From: Nocardia thailandica NBRC 100428
Lineage (GTDB): Bacteria > Actinomycetota > Actinomycetes > Mycobacteriales > Mycobacteriaceae
Reading direction: 5' to 3'
Length of the DNA stretch: 64,000 nucleotides
Assembly (NCBI RefSeq): GCF_000308795.1
Contig: NZ_BAGK01000167.1
Span: 1 to 64,000, forward strand
Under the pieces are notes generated by a model. It had not been told where the DNA came from. It worked only from the letters and a program-made list of their open reading frames with translations, and ran no database searches. Position 1 is the first letter of the stretch, and every line of letters starts with the position of its first letter. This document shows, piece by piece, positions 34,592-41,487 of the stretch. Made by a program: the position numbers and the translations under genes.

Positions 34592-34906
34592 CTACAGGCG
34601 CCCCCCGCGCGTCTTCGTCGTCAGGTGCCATGCCATGCAACGGCACTGGTACACCCTTCGCGCTGGGTTACCGCCGCCCGGCGGAATCTTCCACGTGCGG
34701 CCCTTGGCCTGCATCGCGGCCTCCCGCGTCGGGAAGGACCGCTTCTCAGGATGAGGGCACAAGTCGCGGTTCTGCTCGCGGGCATGGTTCGCGGCCTTCT
34801 CTTCGGTCTTGCCACGGGTGTGTCCCGTCCACGACTTGCCGCACGAGCAGGTCACGATGTAGTCATGCTGTCCGCGCTTCTCCAGCGTGTACGTGTGCGG
34901 CTCCAC
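34592..34906 (-). CDS. Zinc-ribbon-like protein, paralogue of the 50403-50732 gene
   Basis: 104 aa with a GTG start. CSCGKSW near residue 20 and a C-terminal RVYQCRCMAWHLTTK. The 50.4-kb protein shares CPxPxK, an Ala/Glu helix, then RVYLCRCRKWHTTK. The TATCCT hexamer ends six bases before the GTG, suggesting a leaderless transcript. Likely metal- and nucleic-acid-binding; role unknown. Confidence 0.6.
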   Translation of the reverse strand: MEPHTYTLEKRGQHDYIVTCSCGKSWTGHTRGKTEEKAANHAREQNRDLCPHPEKRSFPTREAAMQAKGRTWKIPPGGGNPARRVYQCRCMAWHLTTKTRGGRL

Positions 34907-35033
34907 GCGGCCAGGATACCTAGGTGGGGAGCTGTATCGTGGTCCCCGTCTTCCACAGACCGGGCCTACCTACGGGCAAGGCGTCCCGGCTCTTTCATGA
35001 CCGACCGGCTTCTACAGTCGTCCCGCCATATTG

Positions 35034-35113
35034 TCCGGCCGGATGGAGTCGAACCACCAATGCCCGAAGACAGCTGATTTACAGTCAGCCTGCACCACCA
35101 GGTGCACGACCGG
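35034..35113 (-). tRNA. tRNA-Tyr(GTA)
   Basis: 80-nt gene: acceptor CCGGTCG/CGGCCGG with one wobble pair, anticodon stem GCTGA/TCAGC with loop CTGTAAA, extended variable arm (CTTCGGG), T arm GGTGG-TTCGACT-CCATC. Class II form expected for bacterial Tyr. Confidence 0.88.
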
Positions 35114-35157
35114 TTGGGGTGACCGGTGGGCCTCGACCACTTCGGCTTCGGCCACAG

Positions 35158-35230
35158 TCGATCCAGGAGGAGTCGAACCTCCGACACACGCCGTATCAGG
35201 GCGCTGCTCTAACCACTGAGCTACAGACCG
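35158..35230 (-). tRNA. tRNA-Ile(GAT)
   Basis: 73 nt: D arm TAGCTCAGTGGTTAGAGC, anticodon stem GCGCC/GGCGT with loop CTGATAC, T arm GGAGG-TTCGACT-CCTCC. The acceptor stem contains several wobble pairs. Confidence 0.86.
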
Positions 35231-35273
35231 TGGGATAGCCCGGCTGCCCTTGCGGGGAGGTCGGGCCATTGCG

Positions 35274-35346
35274 GGCCTCCGCCAGGCTTCGAACCCGGAA
35301 CCTGCCGATTACGAAACGGCTGCTCTGCCAGTTGAGCTACGGAGGC
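35274..35346 (-). tRNA. tRNA-Thr(CGT)
   Basis: 73 nt: acceptor GCCTCCG/CGGAGGC, anticodon loop TTCGTAA (CGT) on stem GCCGT/TCGGC with a U-U at the loop-closing position, T arm CCGGG-TTCGAAG-CCTGG. Reads ACG. Confidence 0.86.
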
Positions 35347-35351
35347 GTATG

Positions 35352-35426
35352 TCTGCCCGGCGCGACTCGAACGCGCGATTTCCTGCACCCAAGGCAGGCG
35401 GGATGGCCAAACTTCCCTACGGGCGG
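35352..35426 (-). tRNA. tRNA-Pro(TGG)
   Basis: 75 nt: anticodon stem CCTGC/GCAGG with loop CTTGGGT (TGG), T arm GCGCG-TTCGAGT-CGCGC, D arm GGGA/TCCC with a long loop. Acceptor stem has one C-A mismatch. Reads CCA. Confidence 0.84.
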
Positions 35427-35432
35427 ATGTTG

Positions 35433-35506
35433 ATGCGGTGGCGGGATTCGAACCCGCGACTCTGGCTTATGAGACCAGCGAGGTAACCGAGCTGCTCCAC
35501 ACCGCA
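35433..35506 (-). tRNA. tRNA-Met(CAT)
   Basis: 74 nt: acceptor TGCGGTG/CACCGCA, anticodon stem CTGGT/GCCAG with loop CTCATAA. The body (GGAGCAGCTCGGTTACCTCG) looks like initiator tRNA, but the first pair is T-A, not mismatched, and the anticodon stem lacks the three G-C pairs of initiators. Elongator Met, or Ile2 if C34 is modified. Confidence 0.85.
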
Positions 35507-35694
35507 ATGTATTCGCCGCGAGGTCCTGTTACCGCTGCCGCAGGTTCCGCGAATTCTCCCGGTCGCTACTCGGGAGCCGTATTGCGCGGTCCCCGCAGCC
35601 TCGCCGTCCGGCGAGTAATCTGCGGGGCCACTTCCGACCACATCCGCGAACGGGTCGGCTACAGATTCAACGATACGGCCGCGGTCAAACCGTT
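35507..35694 (-). other. Structured non-coding gap in the tRNA cluster
   Basis: 188 bp without a credible gene. It contains CTCCCG/CGGGAG with a 9-nt loop near 35556-35576 and a long compound hairpin: CCCCGCAG pairing with CTGCGGGG, enclosing CTCGCC-GTCC-GGCGAG (about 35595-35631). No T-loop or anticodon arm is present, so these are not tRNAs. Possibly a structured RNA or a processing element. Confidence 0.5.
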
Positions 35695-35940
35695 TCAGGA
35701 GAGTCCGATCGGGTCGCCGAGCACTGCGCCGTCCGTGTGCCGAAGCGGCCAGAATGTCTGTGGGTTGCCGTGCTCGTCCATGAACAGGATCCACTTGGTC
35801 CCGTCGCCGCGGATGCCTTCGATCCAGCCGGTGTGGGCCTGGAACTGCTCGCGGGACACCTCGTTGCCGGCGGCGTCGCAGTGGATGCGGGTGGCGATGG
35901 CCTCGGCGGGCTTGTAGCGGCCGATGGTGATGTTATGCAT
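35695..35940 (-). CDS. Hypothetical protein
   Basis: 81 aa from ATG 35940: MHNITIGRYKPAEAIATRIH, then HTGWIEGIRGDGTKWILFMD and EHGNPQTFWP. A small beta-rich protein nested in the tRNA cluster. Function unknown. Confidence 0.62.
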   Translation of the reverse strand: MHNITIGRYKPAEAIATRIHCDAAGNEVSREQFQAHTGWIEGIRGDGTKWILFMDEHGNPQTFWPLRHTDGAVLGDPIGLS

Positions 35941-35989
35941 GGATGCTCCGGTGTGTTGTGCTGGAACATCCATCCAGCGAGGGTGTGGG

Positions 35990-36214
35990 TCAGACGCGCG
36001 GCGGCCAGTTCCAGTGGCCCGGCGTGGGGGTTTCCGCGAACGGGACGCGTTCCTTGTGGCTGGTGCCGTTGCGGTAGATGACGAACAGGTCCACGGTGTC
36101 GTCGCCGTAGACGTGGGTGACCTTCGCCGCGACCGGCTCGGGCAGGTGTTCGCCGCCGGGCGTGCCGAACGTCTGATAGTGGACGTCGCGGCTGATGGAC
36201 GGTTTCTGGCTCAT
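35990..36214 (-). CDS. Hypothetical protein following tRNA-Leu
   Basis: 74 aa starting MSQKPSISRDVHYQTFGTPG; its ATG is one base from the 3' end of tRNA-Leu(TAG), so mRNA and tRNA must be separated by processing. Middle HVYGDDTVDLFVIYRNGTSH is beta-rich. Function unknown. Confidence 0.62.
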   Translation of the reverse strand: MSQKPSISRDVHYQTFGTPGGEHLPEPVAAKVTHVYGDDTVDLFVIYRNGTSHKERVPFAETPTPGHWNWPPRV

Positions 36215-36215
36215 G

Positions 36216-36289
36216 TGCCCCCCGAGAGATTCGAACTCCCAACATCCTGATCCTAAGTCAGGCGCCTCTGCCAGTTGGGCCAGAGGGGC
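36216..36289 (-). tRNA. tRNA-Leu(TAG) with short variable loop
   Basis: 74 nt: acceptor GCCCCTC/GGGGGGC, anticodon stem CCTGA/TCAGG with loop CTTAGGA, T arm GGGAG-TTCGAAT-CTCTC. The variable loop is only about five bases (ATGTT), unlike bacterial tRNA-Leu, which has a long arm. It is clearly related to the Leu(CAA) gene at 36.8 kb (shared GGCCCAAC and GGCAGAGGCGC). Confidence 0.8.
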
Positions 36290-36376
36290 GGGCCCGGCCG
36301 AGTTTCGCTTCATTGAGAGGCGTAGCCGGGGTGCTACTACCCGGAGAAGCGTGTACACGTTCCGAGGTTCGCTTTG

Positions 36377-36448
36377 CCAGGACGGGGAGAATCGAACTCC
36401 CGACACGCGGGTTTGGAATCCGCTGCTCTGCCACTGAGCTACATCCCA
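36377..36448 (-). tRNA. tRNA-Trp(CCA)
   Basis: 72 nt: D arm TAGCTCAGTGGCAGAGC, anticodon loop TTCCAAA (CCA) on stem GCGGA/CCCGC, T arm GGGAG-TTCGATT-CTCCC. The acceptor stem relies on wobble pairs (TGGGATG/CGTCCTG). Confidence 0.84.
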
Positions 36449-36812
36449 ATGTGACGGACGCTGGCTGTTTCTAGTACTGCGCCAGTCGTTTACAGGCACC
36501 CATCCGTCCAGGGGCCGCCCGTCGTCGTCACCGCGGCGGGGAGTGCGTGCCCCTGTTGCCCCGGCGACTCCCTGTCGCCGGACCGCGAAGTTAGTGGGTG
36601 GGGAGTTTCCTAGGCTCCGACCGGGGCATGGACCGTAAGGCATGTAGTCCCCGGTGCTGCGACTTGCCCGCTGAGGCATCGGTTTCCGGCCGCTAAGCCT
36701 TCCCTCAGGCACTTGCCCGTCGGGTTGCCGACATCGCACACATTCGCGGCCCGGTCACGCATTAGCCGCTCACTCTGTCACCACCAGCGTCGGCCGCTAA
36801 ACCGACGCTTTG
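36449..36812 (-). other. 364-bp structured gap without a gene
   Basis: Lies between tRNA-Trp and tRNA-Leu(CAA). No convincing coding frame. Several hairpins are visible: CCGGCGA/TCGCCGG (7 bp, about 36561-36581), GCGTCGG/CCGACGC (7 bp, about 36788-36809), and on the minus strand a branched element in which TGCC-TGAGG pairs with CCTCA-GCGGGCA around the small hairpin CGG-AAA-CCG. No T-loop consensus is present and no tmRNA-type tag peptide is seen. Candidate structured RNA. Confidence 0.45.
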
Positions 36813-36885
36813 TGCCCCCCGCGCGATTCGAACGCGCATCTACGGCTGTTTGAAGGCCGCGCCTCTGCCGTTGGGCCAGAAGGGC
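36813..36885 (-). tRNA. tRNA-Leu(CAA) with short variable loop
   Basis: 73 nt: acceptor GCCCTTC/GGGGGGC, anticodon loop TTCAAAC on stem CGGCC/AGCCG (one C-A mismatch by the loop), short variable loop, T arm GCGCG-TTCGAAT-CGCGC. Same unusual class as Leu(TAG). Reads UUG. Confidence 0.75.
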
Positions 36886-36888
36886 AAA

Positions 36889-36966
36889 TGTCCCCGCGCC
36901 CTGGAATTGAACCAGGTCCCTGACGCATCTTTCAGCGACCGCTCTACCGGTGAGCTAGCCGGGGAC
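36889..36966 (-). tRNA. tRNA-like gene, possibly degenerate tRNA-Phe(GAA)
   Basis: D arm TAGCTCACCGGTAGAGC and T arm CCTGG-TTCAATT-CCAGG are clear and the ends pair as GTCCCCG/CGGGGAC. However, there are two extra bases before the D arm and three between T arm and acceptor, and the anticodon loop (TGAAAGAT between GTCGC and GCGTC) has eight bases. It could be a decayed tRNA or an unusual functional one. Confidence 0.5.
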
Positions 36967-37108
36967 TATTCAGTTTTTGCCATGAGGGCTGTCGCCTGGT
37001 CGGGTCGCCGACTGGATTTTGAGACAGCTCACGCAGGGATAAAGATATCGGGCAGAATCCGAGAAACCGACGCACCAGATAACGATTCGGTAACGATGAA
37101 TTCCACGC

Positions 37109-37140
37109 CAACTATAGTTGCGCTACGCCAACTTTAGTTG
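37109..37140. promoter_or_regulatory. Tandem 12-bp dyads upstream of the tRNA cluster
   Basis: CAACTATAGTTG (37109-37120) and CAACTTTAGTTG (37129-37140), exactly 20 bp apart and sharing flanking ACGC and GC. The first contains a TATAGT -10-like core. They lie upstream of the leftward tRNA block and downstream of the Zn-finger gene, so they could control the tRNA transcript. Confidence 0.6.
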
Positions 37141-37165
37141 CCGCCACCCCCGACGCCGAGGCTGG

Positions 37166-37429
37166 TCACGACGTCACCTCCTCGGTGAGCTGCGCATCGA
37201 GGTACGCCTTCGCCCGCAGGATCAGCAAGGTGAGCGTGTCCAGCAGCGACCGCACCAACAGCAGGTCCCCGCGCGCCGTCGCGTTCTCGACCGCCGTCCC
37301 GTACCGGTGGATATCGGCCAGCACCGCGGCGCGCTGCCCGGCCGTCGGGTGATGCCACAGCCGATGGTCGGCCAGCCGCTCGGTCGTCGAGTCGCCGAGC
37401 AGGGTGTTGCAGTCCGGGCAGTAGTACAT
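37166..37429 (-). CDS. Zn-finger-containing hypothetical protein
   Basis: 87 aa from ATG 37429 (GGAG upstream). CPDCNTLLG near the start and later HRLWHH form a C2H2-like finger; the rest is helical, with GDLLLVRSLLDTLTLLILRAKAYL. Last gene of the leftward accessory operon before the tRNA control region. Confidence 0.62.
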   Translation of the reverse strand: MYYCPDCNTLLGDSTTERLADHRLWHHPTAGQRAAVLADIHRYGTAVENATARGDLLLVRSLLDTLTLLILRAKAYLDAQLTEEVTS

Positions 37430-37431
37430 AA

Positions 37432-38007
37432 TCAGCTCCACAACTCGGGCATGATGTCGACGAAGTCGTGGCGGGCCTGTCGAATGCGTTCGTTGTAGGC
37501 CGCGGTGCGTTCACGGAGCGCTTCATGCACCGCCTCCTCCTCCGGTGTCTGCGGAATCATCCGACGAAGGCCGTTCGGAAGCACTTCCCAGTAGTCCTCA
37601 CTGGTCCGGCCCGGCGGGTACAGGATCGCCAACTCGGCGTCGGTGAAGCGCGGAGGCTCTTCTGACAGGCGGTCGACCAACTCCTGATAGTGGGCACGGC
37701 GCTCGGGCGGGCACTGCACGACGGAGTGGTCCATGTGGTAGCGCAGCGACGCGATCGCGAGATCATTGAAGCTCGCATCGAACTCGTCAAGGATCCAGTC
37801 GAGCGACATCGGCGGCAGGCCGGTCAGCTCACGGTATGTCTTGCCGCGGCCGTGGAGTTCGATGTCCCACCGCCACAGCGGGATGCACCACACATGCTCA
37901 GTCAACCGGCCGCGCGAGTGAGACCACCGCGACCCCGTCGACCACTCCGGATAGTGCGTCTGAATCGACATCCACCCGAGACGCGGGATGCTCAGCGACT
38001 TGTACAT
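37432..38007 (-). CDS. Hypothetical protein
   Basis: 191-aa soluble protein, Trp- and Arg-rich N-terminus (HVWCIPLWRWDIELHG), helical C-terminus with PQTPEEEAVHEALRERTAAY. The start overlaps the MazG-like gene stop by one base. No family recognised. Confidence 0.6.
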   Translation of the reverse strand: MYKSLSIPRLGWMSIQTHYPEWSTGSRWSHSRGRLTEHVWCIPLWRWDIELHGRGKTYRELTGLPPMSLDWILDEFDASFNDLAIASLRYHMDHSVVQCPPERRAHYQELVDRLSEEPPRFTDAELAILYPPGRTSEDYWEVLPNGLRRMIPQTPEEEAVHEALRERTAAYNERIRQARHDFVDIMPELWS

Positions 38008-38345
38008 CAGCGGTCGTCCCCATTTCCTCCGAGCACGCCGCGCTCCCGGCGGGACGCGAGCTTCGCCAGGTTCGCGACCGCGATATCGCCCAGCGACAGG
38101 CCGAGTTCGTGGGCGGTCATCGCAACGTACCAGAGCAGGTCACCCAGCTCCTTACCCATCGCGTCCCGCTGCACGACGGTGAGCTCGCCGGCGTGGTCGC
38201 GCAGCAGCTTCTTCACCTTGCCCTGCACTTCCCCTGCTTCGCCGAGGCCCAGCGCGCAGTACAGCAAGCCCGTGAGCTCGCCCTGGCCGGGATAGATCGC
38301 AGTGTCGGCCGCGCGGGACTGGTACCCGTCCAACGTCTCAGCCAA
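38007..38345 (-). CDS. MazG-like nucleotide pyrophosphohydrolase
   Basis: 112 aa all-helical protein with GLGEAGEVQGKVKK (EExxE-like) and later KELGDLLWYVAMTA (ExxD), the metal-binding motifs of MazG/iMazG enzymes that hydrolyse NTPs or dNTPs. In phages it may lower (p)ppGpp or clean nucleotide pools. TTG start at 38345, overlapping the previous gene by 8 bp. Confidence 0.82.
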   Translation of the reverse strand: MAETLDGYQSRAADTAIYPGQGELTGLLYCALGLGEAGEVQGKVKKLLRDHAGELTVVQRDAMGKELGDLLWYVAMTAHELGLSLGDIAVANLAKLASRRERGVLGGNGDDR

Positions 38346-38790
38346 GGTCGGTCTCCTTCGGGTTTGCGATCTCGATCAGGACATCGGCGTGACAGGATTT
38401 GTCGAGCGGGCACCAGCAAGCCAGGTCCCGGCCACCCAACTCGGCGCGCACGTGGGCGAGCAGTTCACCGCGGCCGAGGTTGTCCAGATCGCGGCCCAGG
38501 ACGTACAGCCGGTACAGCTCGACGCACTGATCGCGGGTAGCGAGCCGCACGTCATGCCAGAACCCGACCGGTATTCCGGCGTCATCCGTGCCGGTGCAAA
38601 AGAAGGTCCGCTGCCCAGTGGTCTTGTGCAGGCGGCCCTCGTACTCCCAGTCGGCGGCGACGCCGGGGACACGGATCTGGGCCTGGCCGACGACGAACGG
38701 ATTGCCCCACTTCGTGCCGCGCCCGACGTAGACGGCGCCGTCGGGCATCTTCCAGCCCTTCGTGCGTTTCCGCTGAATGCGCTCAGGCAT
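38338..38790 (-). CDS. DUF4326 protein
   Basis: 150 aa. VYVGRGTKWGNPFVVG near the start and ELGGRDLACWCPLDKSCHADVLIE at the end are the signature of DUF4326, common in actinophages. The Cys/His end suggests metal binding. Enzymatic role unknown; sometimes seen near nucleotide-modification genes. Confidence 0.82.
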   Translation of the reverse strand: MPERIQRKRTKGWKMPDGAVYVGRGTKWGNPFVVGQAQIRVPGVAADWEYEGRLHKTTGQRTFFCTGTDDAGIPVGFWHDVRLATRDQCVELYRLYVLGRDLDNLGRGELLAHVRAELGGRDLACWCPLDKSCHADVLIEIANPKETDLG

Positions 38791-39001
38791 AGTCGGCCTC
38801 CAGCCAGACCAGCCGGCGCGTCATCCGCGATCCCATGTAGGCCAGCCAGTACAGCGGGTGCCATCGGCTGACGCGCCGGTAGTGGTCCCCGCGGAGCTGG
38901 CGCACGTACCATCGGCCGTCCTCGCCCTCGCCGAGCAGGAGCAGGGTGTCGGCGCACACGCGGTCGGCGGTCTCGGTCCAGTGCTCAACGCGGTCAGCCA
39001 C
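38783..39001 (-). CDS. Hypothetical protein
   Basis: 72 aa, GTG start; GRWYVRQLRGDHYRRVSRWHPLYWL is Arg/Trp-rich. Overlaps neighbours by 8 bp on both sides, as in tightly packed phage operons. Function unknown. Confidence 0.58.
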   Translation of the reverse strand: MADRVEHWTETADRVCADTLLLLGEGEDGRWYVRQLRGDHYRRVSRWHPLYWLAYMGSRMTRRLVWLEADYA

Positions 39002-39485
39002 GGCCGTCCTCCTCGGTGGGGATGTACACGGCCAGCAGGGGGCCGCCGCAATCGGCGTGGCCCTCTAGGTCTGCGCCGTCGTAGCGCTCGTCCTCGTCGC
39101 CCCACGCCGCCCAATGGATGTGGTCGTGTGTGCCGCCGTCGATCTCGTCCTCGACTTCCGACGGGCTGCACGCGCGCCGCCAGATGCAGGGGTCGGGGTT
39201 CGGGCAGTCGACGTGGAACAGGATCGTGCCGACGGGGAGCGTGTCGGCCTCGGCGGCCGTGGTGATCTCGCGGGCGGGTGGACGCACGCCCGCGGCGAGG
39301 ATGGACGCGGCGAGCTTCCCGCGGCGGTATTCCTGCATCGCGTGAGCGCGGTGCTCGAAGCTGGGCCAGTCGGGGCGCCGGTGGTACTCCCGCTCGTCCT
39401 CCGGCCAGGTTTCGACGTACGGGCCTCGGTCAAGGTTCAGGCCGCTGCCCAGGATCACGGCGGCCAGGGTGTCGCGGTCGCTCAT
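38994..39485 (-). CDS. Hypothetical protein
   Basis: 163 aa. N-terminal part with LILG-like helix, then REITTAAEADTLPVGTILF, a segment seen in other actinophage proteins, and a Cys/His/Trp-rich region (CPNPDPCIWRRAC, HDHIHWAAWG). Possibly metal-binding. Function unknown. Confidence 0.6.
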   Translation of the reverse strand: MSDRDTLAAVILGSGLNLDRGPYVETWPEDEREYHRRPDWPSFEHRAHAMQEYRRGKLAASILAAGVRPPAREITTAAEADTLPVGTILFHVDCPNPDPCIWRRACSPSEVEDEIDGGTHDHIHWAAWGDEDERYDGADLEGHADCGGPLLAVYIPTEEDGRG

Positions 39486-39559
39486 CGTCGTCCTCCTCGG
39501 GTGGTCACGACGCCGATGACGTAGCCAACGGCGAGGGAAATCCAGATCCAGATGTCCAT
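39482..39559 (-). CDS. 25-aa membrane peptide
   Basis: MDIWIWISLAVGYVIGVV then TTRGGRR: one hydrophobic helix with a basic end. The ATG is preceded by GAGGAGG at ideal spacing and overlaps the upstream stop by one base, so translation is likely despite the size. Role unknown. Confidence 0.5.
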   Translation of the reverse strand: MDIWIWISLAVGYVIGVVTTRGGRR

Positions 39560-39960
39560 CACGCCTCCTCGGAGAGAAGTTCGGCCGCGCGCTGCCGGAT
39601 CGACTCGTCGGCGCGGACCAGGTAGTGGGCGAACCCCGTGTACAGCTGCTCGACGCTGCCCATCTGCATGGTCGGGTTCAGGTCGAATCGGAGCCCGTGG
39701 CCAGCGAGGTCGGTGACGAACTCCTCGAGCTCGGCGACACGGGCCTGCAACTCGACCATCGTCGGCGCTGGGGTGTCGACACGGCGGTACTTCGACCGCA
39801 GGCTGCTGTAGTTCGTGCGCCGCTCCCGAGTCGACCCGGAAGTGCCTTTCACCAGCAGCTCGCAATCCCACTTCGACGCGAACAGCATGTCCACCACGAC
39901 AACCGCGCGTTTGCCGTCCTTCGATACCCACTCAGAACCGGGCAGGTCAGTGAAGTTCAT
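39559..39960 (-). CDS. Hypothetical protein
   Basis: 133 aa: beta-rich N-terminus (WVSKDGKRAVVVVDMLF), then RRTNYSSLRSKYRRV, then a coiled-coil-like helix (MVELQARVAELEEFVTDLAG). Starts one base after the HNH gene stop. Function unknown. Confidence 0.6.
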   Translation of the reverse strand: MNFTDLPGSEWVSKDGKRAVVVVDMLFASKWDCELLVKGTSGSTRERRTNYSSLRSKYRRVDTPAPTMVELQARVAELEEFVTDLAGHGLRFDLNPTMQMGSVEQLYTGFAHYLVRADESIRQRAAELLSEEA

Positions 39961-40544
39961 CAGGCTGCCTTCCTTGGATTGGTGGCCGAAATGGCGCGGT
40001 AGTAGTCATCGGCAACCGCTTCGAAATCAAGTTCCGGGTGATGCCAGACGCGGCACCGTGCACGCGCGCACGCCAAGCAGGTCCGGCCGCCCTTCTTCTT
40101 CCACAGGGCCATGACGAGGTTCGGGTGCTCGAGAGGGTGGCCGCGCGGGCACTCGCGCTTGTTCACGTTGTGGTCTGTTCCGTGGCGCCGGCGGTCCCGC
40201 TGGTTCTCAGAGTGTGAGTCCCACCGGAGGTTGGACACCGCGTTGTTGCGCGGGTCACCGTCGTTGTGGCACACCTCCATTCCCTCGAACGGGCCGCCCA
40301 AGAACGCGATCGCAACGATGCGATGGACCAACGTCGCGGTGGACTTTCCGCGACTTGCCAGATGCACGCTCACATGGCCCAGCGCGTTGATGCCGATAGG
40401 CGCCAGGATCTGACCGCGTGAGGTGCGGAGCGCACCTCCACGACACCGGACCAGTCGATCCAACGACCGGACTCGGCCAGCGTCTGAAACCTCGTACTGC
40501 CCCTCGTAGCCGACTACCGGCAGCCACGTCTCAGAAGTCGTCAT
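39960..40544 (-). CDS. NUMOD4/HNH homing endonuclease
   Basis: 194 aa. N-terminal NUMOD4 motif (WLPVVGYEGQYEVSDAGRVRS), HNH core with VHRIVAIAFLG, EVCHNDGDPRNN and NLRWDSHSEN, and a C-terminal Cys-containing segment (CPRGHPL, CLACARARC). Free-standing nicking or cutting enzyme and selfish gene, inserted just downstream of the kinase-phosphatase gene, which it overlaps by 14 bp. Confidence 0.9.
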   Translation of the reverse strand: MTTSETWLPVVGYEGQYEVSDAGRVRSLDRLVRCRGGALRTSRGQILAPIGINALGHVSVHLASRGKSTATLVHRIVAIAFLGGPFEGMEVCHNDGDPRNNAVSNLRWDSHSENQRDRRRHGTDHNVNKRECPRGHPLEHPNLVMALWKKKGGRTCLACARARCRVWHHPELDFEAVADDYYRAISATNPRKAA

Positions 40545-41487
40545 GGTCAGGCACCCCCAGCCGCATCAGCGGGACGCCAAGTCGGTACCAGAGGCGGCAC
40601 ACGGAAAGTCTGTCGTCGAATGCGCCCAGCACGTGAAAGCGATTCCGGATGTGCTCGTCAAACAAGCCGCTTTTCACCAGGTAGTCCGGCCGTTTGTCGC
40701 CCGCGGCGCGCATGTGCAGCTCGGTGAACATGACGCCGTGGTTGAGCAGCCAGTCGGCGGTCTCGGTCATGCAGTCGGAGTCGCGGCCGGACAGCACGAT
40801 GATCGCGGAGTCGGCGGCCAGCTTCTGCACGACCTCGATGGTGTGCGCGATCGGCAGGTCGTCCTTGACCCGGCTGTAGTCGTAGATGTCGCGGTCCGGG
40901 TGCTTCTGCGCGAGCGTCCCGTCGACATCCACGATCCACGCAGGCGGCAGCGACGGGTCGGGCTCGTAGGGCACCGGGTAGAAGTACAGGTCCGGGGACG
41001 GTTCGACCGGCGCCCACATCTTGCGCGGGAAGCGTTTGGCCAGCGCGCGGATCGCGTCCTCCCCCACCGTCCGGCCGCCATCCGCGCCGCGGGCGGCGTC
41101 ACGGCGGACACATTCGTCTACGGGGGTTTCGAGGTCGATCACCTCGACGTCCGCGCCGTGCAGGGCGGCGAAGTTGGCCCAGCCGCGTGTCCACTGGGCG
41201 CGCAGGTTCATGGCGTCGACGAACACGTCGTAGCCGCCGTCGAGCAGGGCCGCTGCTTGGGCGCGTTCGGCTTTCGAGATGATCTCTTCCTGCGCGTGCG
41301 TGAGTCGGCCCTCCGCGGCGAACAGGGTGGCGCGCAGGTCGTCCCGCGACACCCGAGCCAGGTTGGGGTTGTCCGCGTGCATCCGCCGGAACAGGCTCGA
41401 CTTCCCCGCCCCCGGCCAGCCGCGGGGAATGATCACCCGCGGGCTGGCCGGGACCGGGATCACGTCGACCAGATCGGTGGCGGTCAT
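40531..41487 (-). CDS. pnkP: Polynucleotide kinase-phosphatase
   Basis: 318 aa, T4 PseT-like. N-terminal P-loop kinase with GWPGAGKSS (residues about 23-31) and SRDDLRATLF; C-terminal HAD phosphatase with VDVDGTLAQK (motif I), VLSGRDSD (motif II) and GAFDDR near the end. It would phosphorylate RNA 5'-OH ends and remove 3' or cyclic phosphates, preparing cut tRNA for ligation. Directly downstream of the RNA ligase pieces, 4-bp overlap (41484-41487). ATG 41487. Confidence 0.9.
   Translation of the reverse strand: MTATDLVDVIPVPASPRVIIPRGWPGAGKSSLFRRMHADNPNLARVSRDDLRATLFAAEGRLTHAQEEIISKAERAQAAALLDGGYDVFVDAMNLRAQWTRGWANFAALHGADVEVIDLETPVDECVRRDAARGADGGRTVGEDAIRALAKRFPRKMWAPVEPSPDLYFYPVPYEPDPSLPPAWIVDVDGTLAQKHPDRDIYDYSRVKDDLPIAHTIEVVQKLAADSAIIVLSGRDSDCMTETADWLLNHGVMFTELHMRAAGDKRPDYLVKSGLFDEHIRNRFHVLGAFDDRLSVCRLWYRLGVPLMRLGVPDHDDF

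Noticed and set aside
35433..35506. Initiator tRNA-fMet
   Set aside because: First acceptor pair is matched and the anticodon stem lacks the three consecutive G-C pairs of initiators.
36449..36812. tmRNA gene
   Set aside because: No tRNA-Ala-like ends, no GTTCGA T-loop and no tag-peptide reading frame were found.
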